Shown here: positions 61,983 through 64,000 of the stretch, in pieces
Position numbering within the stretch: position 1 is the first letter of the stretch
Layout of the letters: every line of letters starts with the position of its first letter
Assembly: GCA_004335835.1 (NCBI GenBank)
Contig: RWJK01001605.1
Location: forward strand, 1-64,000
Direction of reading: 5' to 3'
DNA length: 64,000 nt
Source: Scenedesmus sp. ARA3
Lineage: Eukaryota > Chlorophyta > Chlorophyceae > Sphaeropleales > Scenedesmaceae
Made by a program: the position numbers and the translations under genes
Notes under the pieces: generated by a model
The model's database searches: none
The model's input: the letters and a program-made list of their open reading frames with translations, nothing else
What the model was told of the DNA's origin: nothing

Positions 61983-62090
61983 CGAAATATTTGTCTCATT
62001 GGTTGATCACAGATCAGCATTTGACGGGCAGGCAGCAGCAGGCACTAAGAGGGCATCAGCAGCGTTCAGTCACAAGGAGCGAGCAACAAG

Positions 62091-62850
62091 ATGGTGTTTA
62101 TGGGCATTCACGGTGGCCCGTCACGGTACGCAGTCTGCCCGTCGGCTGGCTTGAGCACCTATGCGCCTAGCCAACGAGCCTGGCTCTACAACACCAGCAG
62201 AGCTGTGCTGATCTGATCACGTTCTCCTGCAGGTGCTACAACTTCTGGATGGACTTCCAGGAGGTAAGTTACTGTTTACAAGTGTCTTGAGGCAGTGAAG
62301 CAGCAGCTTCAGGGCAGCCACAGCGCTGCACACGCAGTGGCAGCAGCAGTAGCAGCACAGCAGCTCTGAGCCGTGGTGCTGCACCCACTGTAAATTTACT
62401 CCGCCTGCATATCGTTGTTTATGTTGCAGTGCATGCACGAGAACAACGAGGAGCCGCTCAAATGCAAGGCAGTGGCTGATGACTACCTGGAGTGCCTGCA
62501 CCATCGCAAATACGTGAGCAGCCTGCCAAGCATCAGCAGACAGAATCAGGCACAGCCAGTATGCCACGCCGCCAACCAGCTGATCATTATATGTCCCAAG
62601 TGAAGGTATCCCATGGGTGGTGTGGTCAGCCGGCTGTAAAGCATGCTTGAGCTTGCAACTCAGTCGCGCTGCAGCAACATATGGCAGCATGCCGTGTCCT
62701 TGACTGCTGGAACAGCCAACATACTGCGTCCACCTCTTCTGTTTTGCATTGCCTGCTGCTGCTGTGCAGTATGAGAGGCAGCTAACTATCGAGCGGGAGA
62801 GGCGGCGCCAGGAGGCGGCAGCAAAGGAAGCACCCAAGGCACACCATTGA
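62091..62850 (+). CDS. NDUFS5: Complex I subunit NDUFS5 (15 kDa, twin CX9C)
   Basis: NDUFS5 is a small accessory subunit of mitochondrial NADH:ubiquinone oxidoreductase, on the intermembrane-space face of the membrane arm. Four exons join in frame: 62091-62125, 62233-62263, 62430-62513 and 62770-62850 (76 residues, typical size). The sequence shows two CX9C pairs, CYNFWMDFQEC and CKAVADDYLEC, whose cysteines form disulphides through the MIA40 import route. These are followed by LHHRKYYERQLTIERERRRQ, a charged C-terminal helix. RCYNFWMDF and DDYLECLHHRK are family hallmarks. As usual for MIA substrates there is no cleavable presequence. The ATG is the only one giving this frame. Confidence 0.92.
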
Positions 62851-64000
62851 TCACAGCTGGCAGCTGCTGCCAGGGAGCAGCGCTGACTCAGCTTTGCAGG
62901 CCATCAGCTTTGCAGGCCAGAGCAGAGCTTGCAGCTGCAGCTGATGTATGGATAAGCAGTGAACAGGCAGGTGACATGATGCTCTGTGCAGCAGCGGCAG
63001 CTGCCATTAGGGCACGCCAGCAGCGGCTGGTATTTGTGCGCATAGGCGGTGCATGAGAGTCTGATGCAGCCGTACAGCTTATGGCCTCAGGCACAGGCCA
63101 GCAGCAGCAGCTGAATTCCATGCTCAGCAAGCAGGCTGGGAGCTGATCATATGTCTACGGCATGCAGCTGGCTGTGCCTGAGCTTGCGTTTGCGGGAGCT
63201 GTGGATGCTGGCTGCATGGCGCATCCATGGTATCACAACAGCTGCACAACCTGTGGGTTATACTTGCACTGTAACCAGCTTGCCGGCCGCTGGCGCTTTG
63301 CAGTGGCTACACTATGTATGCAAGTAGCGTGCAGACGTTGCAGCTGCAGCGCAAGTGTGTATGCTCAACGTAGTCACCAGATAGACAGTGGTGAGGCTGC
63401 ATTTCGGGCATGGGTGGGTGCGATGTGCCGTGCCAGCCGCTGGCTTTGTGTGCACTTCGCATGCCTACTTTTGTGGTACACGGCGCATGGACATCGGACG
63501 TCCGAGAACTGTGCTGCGCAGCCTCTTGTCAGAGATGTATACAGTTGTGCATTACCATGCCTAAAACTGTCATATTACAGATGTTTAGAAGTTTGGTGTG
63601 ATACAGAGTTTGTTTGGTAACATAATCAAGGCACGAGGTCTGGTATGTTCCACTCTGACGCCTGAGCATCCTTGTTGCCAGCCGCAAGCTTGAGCAACAC
63701 AACGCAGTCAACGCAACATGGTTGCAGCACAGAAACAGCAGCTAGCAGTTCGTGAATGTGCCAGCGGCTAAAGTCGTGTGAAGTGCAGGATCCTGTCCTT
63801 GAACCGTGCTCCCAGCCACAACATGCTGCAGTCAACAGCGCTGTGCGCTAGCGGCAGCGGCGTGCCATCAATGCCACCGTGGCGTTGGTGAACATCACAC
63901 AAAAAGGTACATGCCGGTTCAACTTCCGCAATCATCGCATATAGTAGCCCATACGGGCCCCGCCAAAAAGGTCAACGAATGTCAGCGCTGAATACAGAAC
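62851..64000. other. 3' flank of NDUFS5 to window end
   Basis: No gene can be supported. A TGTAA at 63270-63274 lies about 420 nt past the NDUFS5 stop. The second copy of the 40-bp dispersed repeat is at 63542-63580. Open frames here lack recognisable domains; an exon of a gene beyond the edge cannot be excluded. Confidence 0.4.
63542..63580 (+). repeat. Dispersed 40-bp repeat, copy 2
   Basis: Same-strand match to 24761-24800 with one base missing and one mismatch. No target-site duplication or common flank is apparent. Confidence 0.8.

Larger units (their letters stand above)
61268..62090. other. Intergenic between HISN3 and NDUFS5
   Basis: No gene is supported. A TGTAA lies 52 nt past the HISN3 stop, and a TATAAAT box at 61976-61982 lies 109-115 nt before the NDUFS5 ATG. 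Confidence 0.5.

Overview
The window is eukaryotic nuclear DNA from a green alga. Genes are broken by many short GT-AG introns, coding exons are GC-rich, and CAG/CTG triplet runs are everywhere. The gene set includes a LIL3 light-harvesting-like protein, a plastid-type HISN3, the plant family of DUF627/DUF629 proteins and an axonemal protein. Putative UGUAA poly(A) signals lie downstream of several genes. A core chlorophyte (Chlamydomonadales/Sphaeropleales type) fits best. This is inference from gene content, not a database match.

Twelve genes can be built exon by exon. Eleven close in frame across every junction; HISN3 has one unresolved junction. In order they are: COQ3 (ubiquinone methyltransferase, minus, 961-2964); CHMP2B/VPS2-like ESCRT-III (plus, 3512-4973); EFHB/CFAP21 axonemal protein (minus, 5686-8937); SF1/BBP splicing factor with two RRMs (plus, 9501-15642); a plastid-type Bax-inhibitor-1/YccA membrane protein (plus, 16594-19866); LIL3 (plus, 21008-23439); a DFR/CCR-like NAD(P) reductase (minus, 25766-27631); a KPC1/RKP-type SPRY ubiquitin ligase (plus, 28133-35574); a secreted PhoX/DUF839 phosphatase (plus, 37132-43815); a 3,400-residue DUF627/DUF629 protein (minus, 46889-58759); HISN3/HisA (plus, 59107-61267); and NDUFS5 of complex I (plus, 62091-62850). 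Several neighbours are head to head (COQ3/CHMP2B, EFHB/SF1, DFR/RKP, DUF629/HISN3) and share short upstream regions. The genes are functionally unrelated, as expected for a nuclear chromosome. There are no operons, CRISPR arrays or complete transposons.

The most notable signals are as follows. The RKP-type ligase ends in a U-box exactly where plant RKP and animal KPC1 carry a RING finger. The DUF629 protein has lost the C-terminal ubiquitin-hydrolase domain of its plant relatives and ends in about 1,300 low-complexity residues. SF1 has two tandem RRMs and a single zinc knuckle. Triplet runs are strand-polarised: CAG-phase on the sense strand of exons, CTG on the sense strand of introns, often directly before the 3' splice site. 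A 15-bp minisatellite in a PhoX intron ends in a near-perfect copy of the preceding exon end and donor. A 40-bp sequence occurs twice, 39 kb apart.
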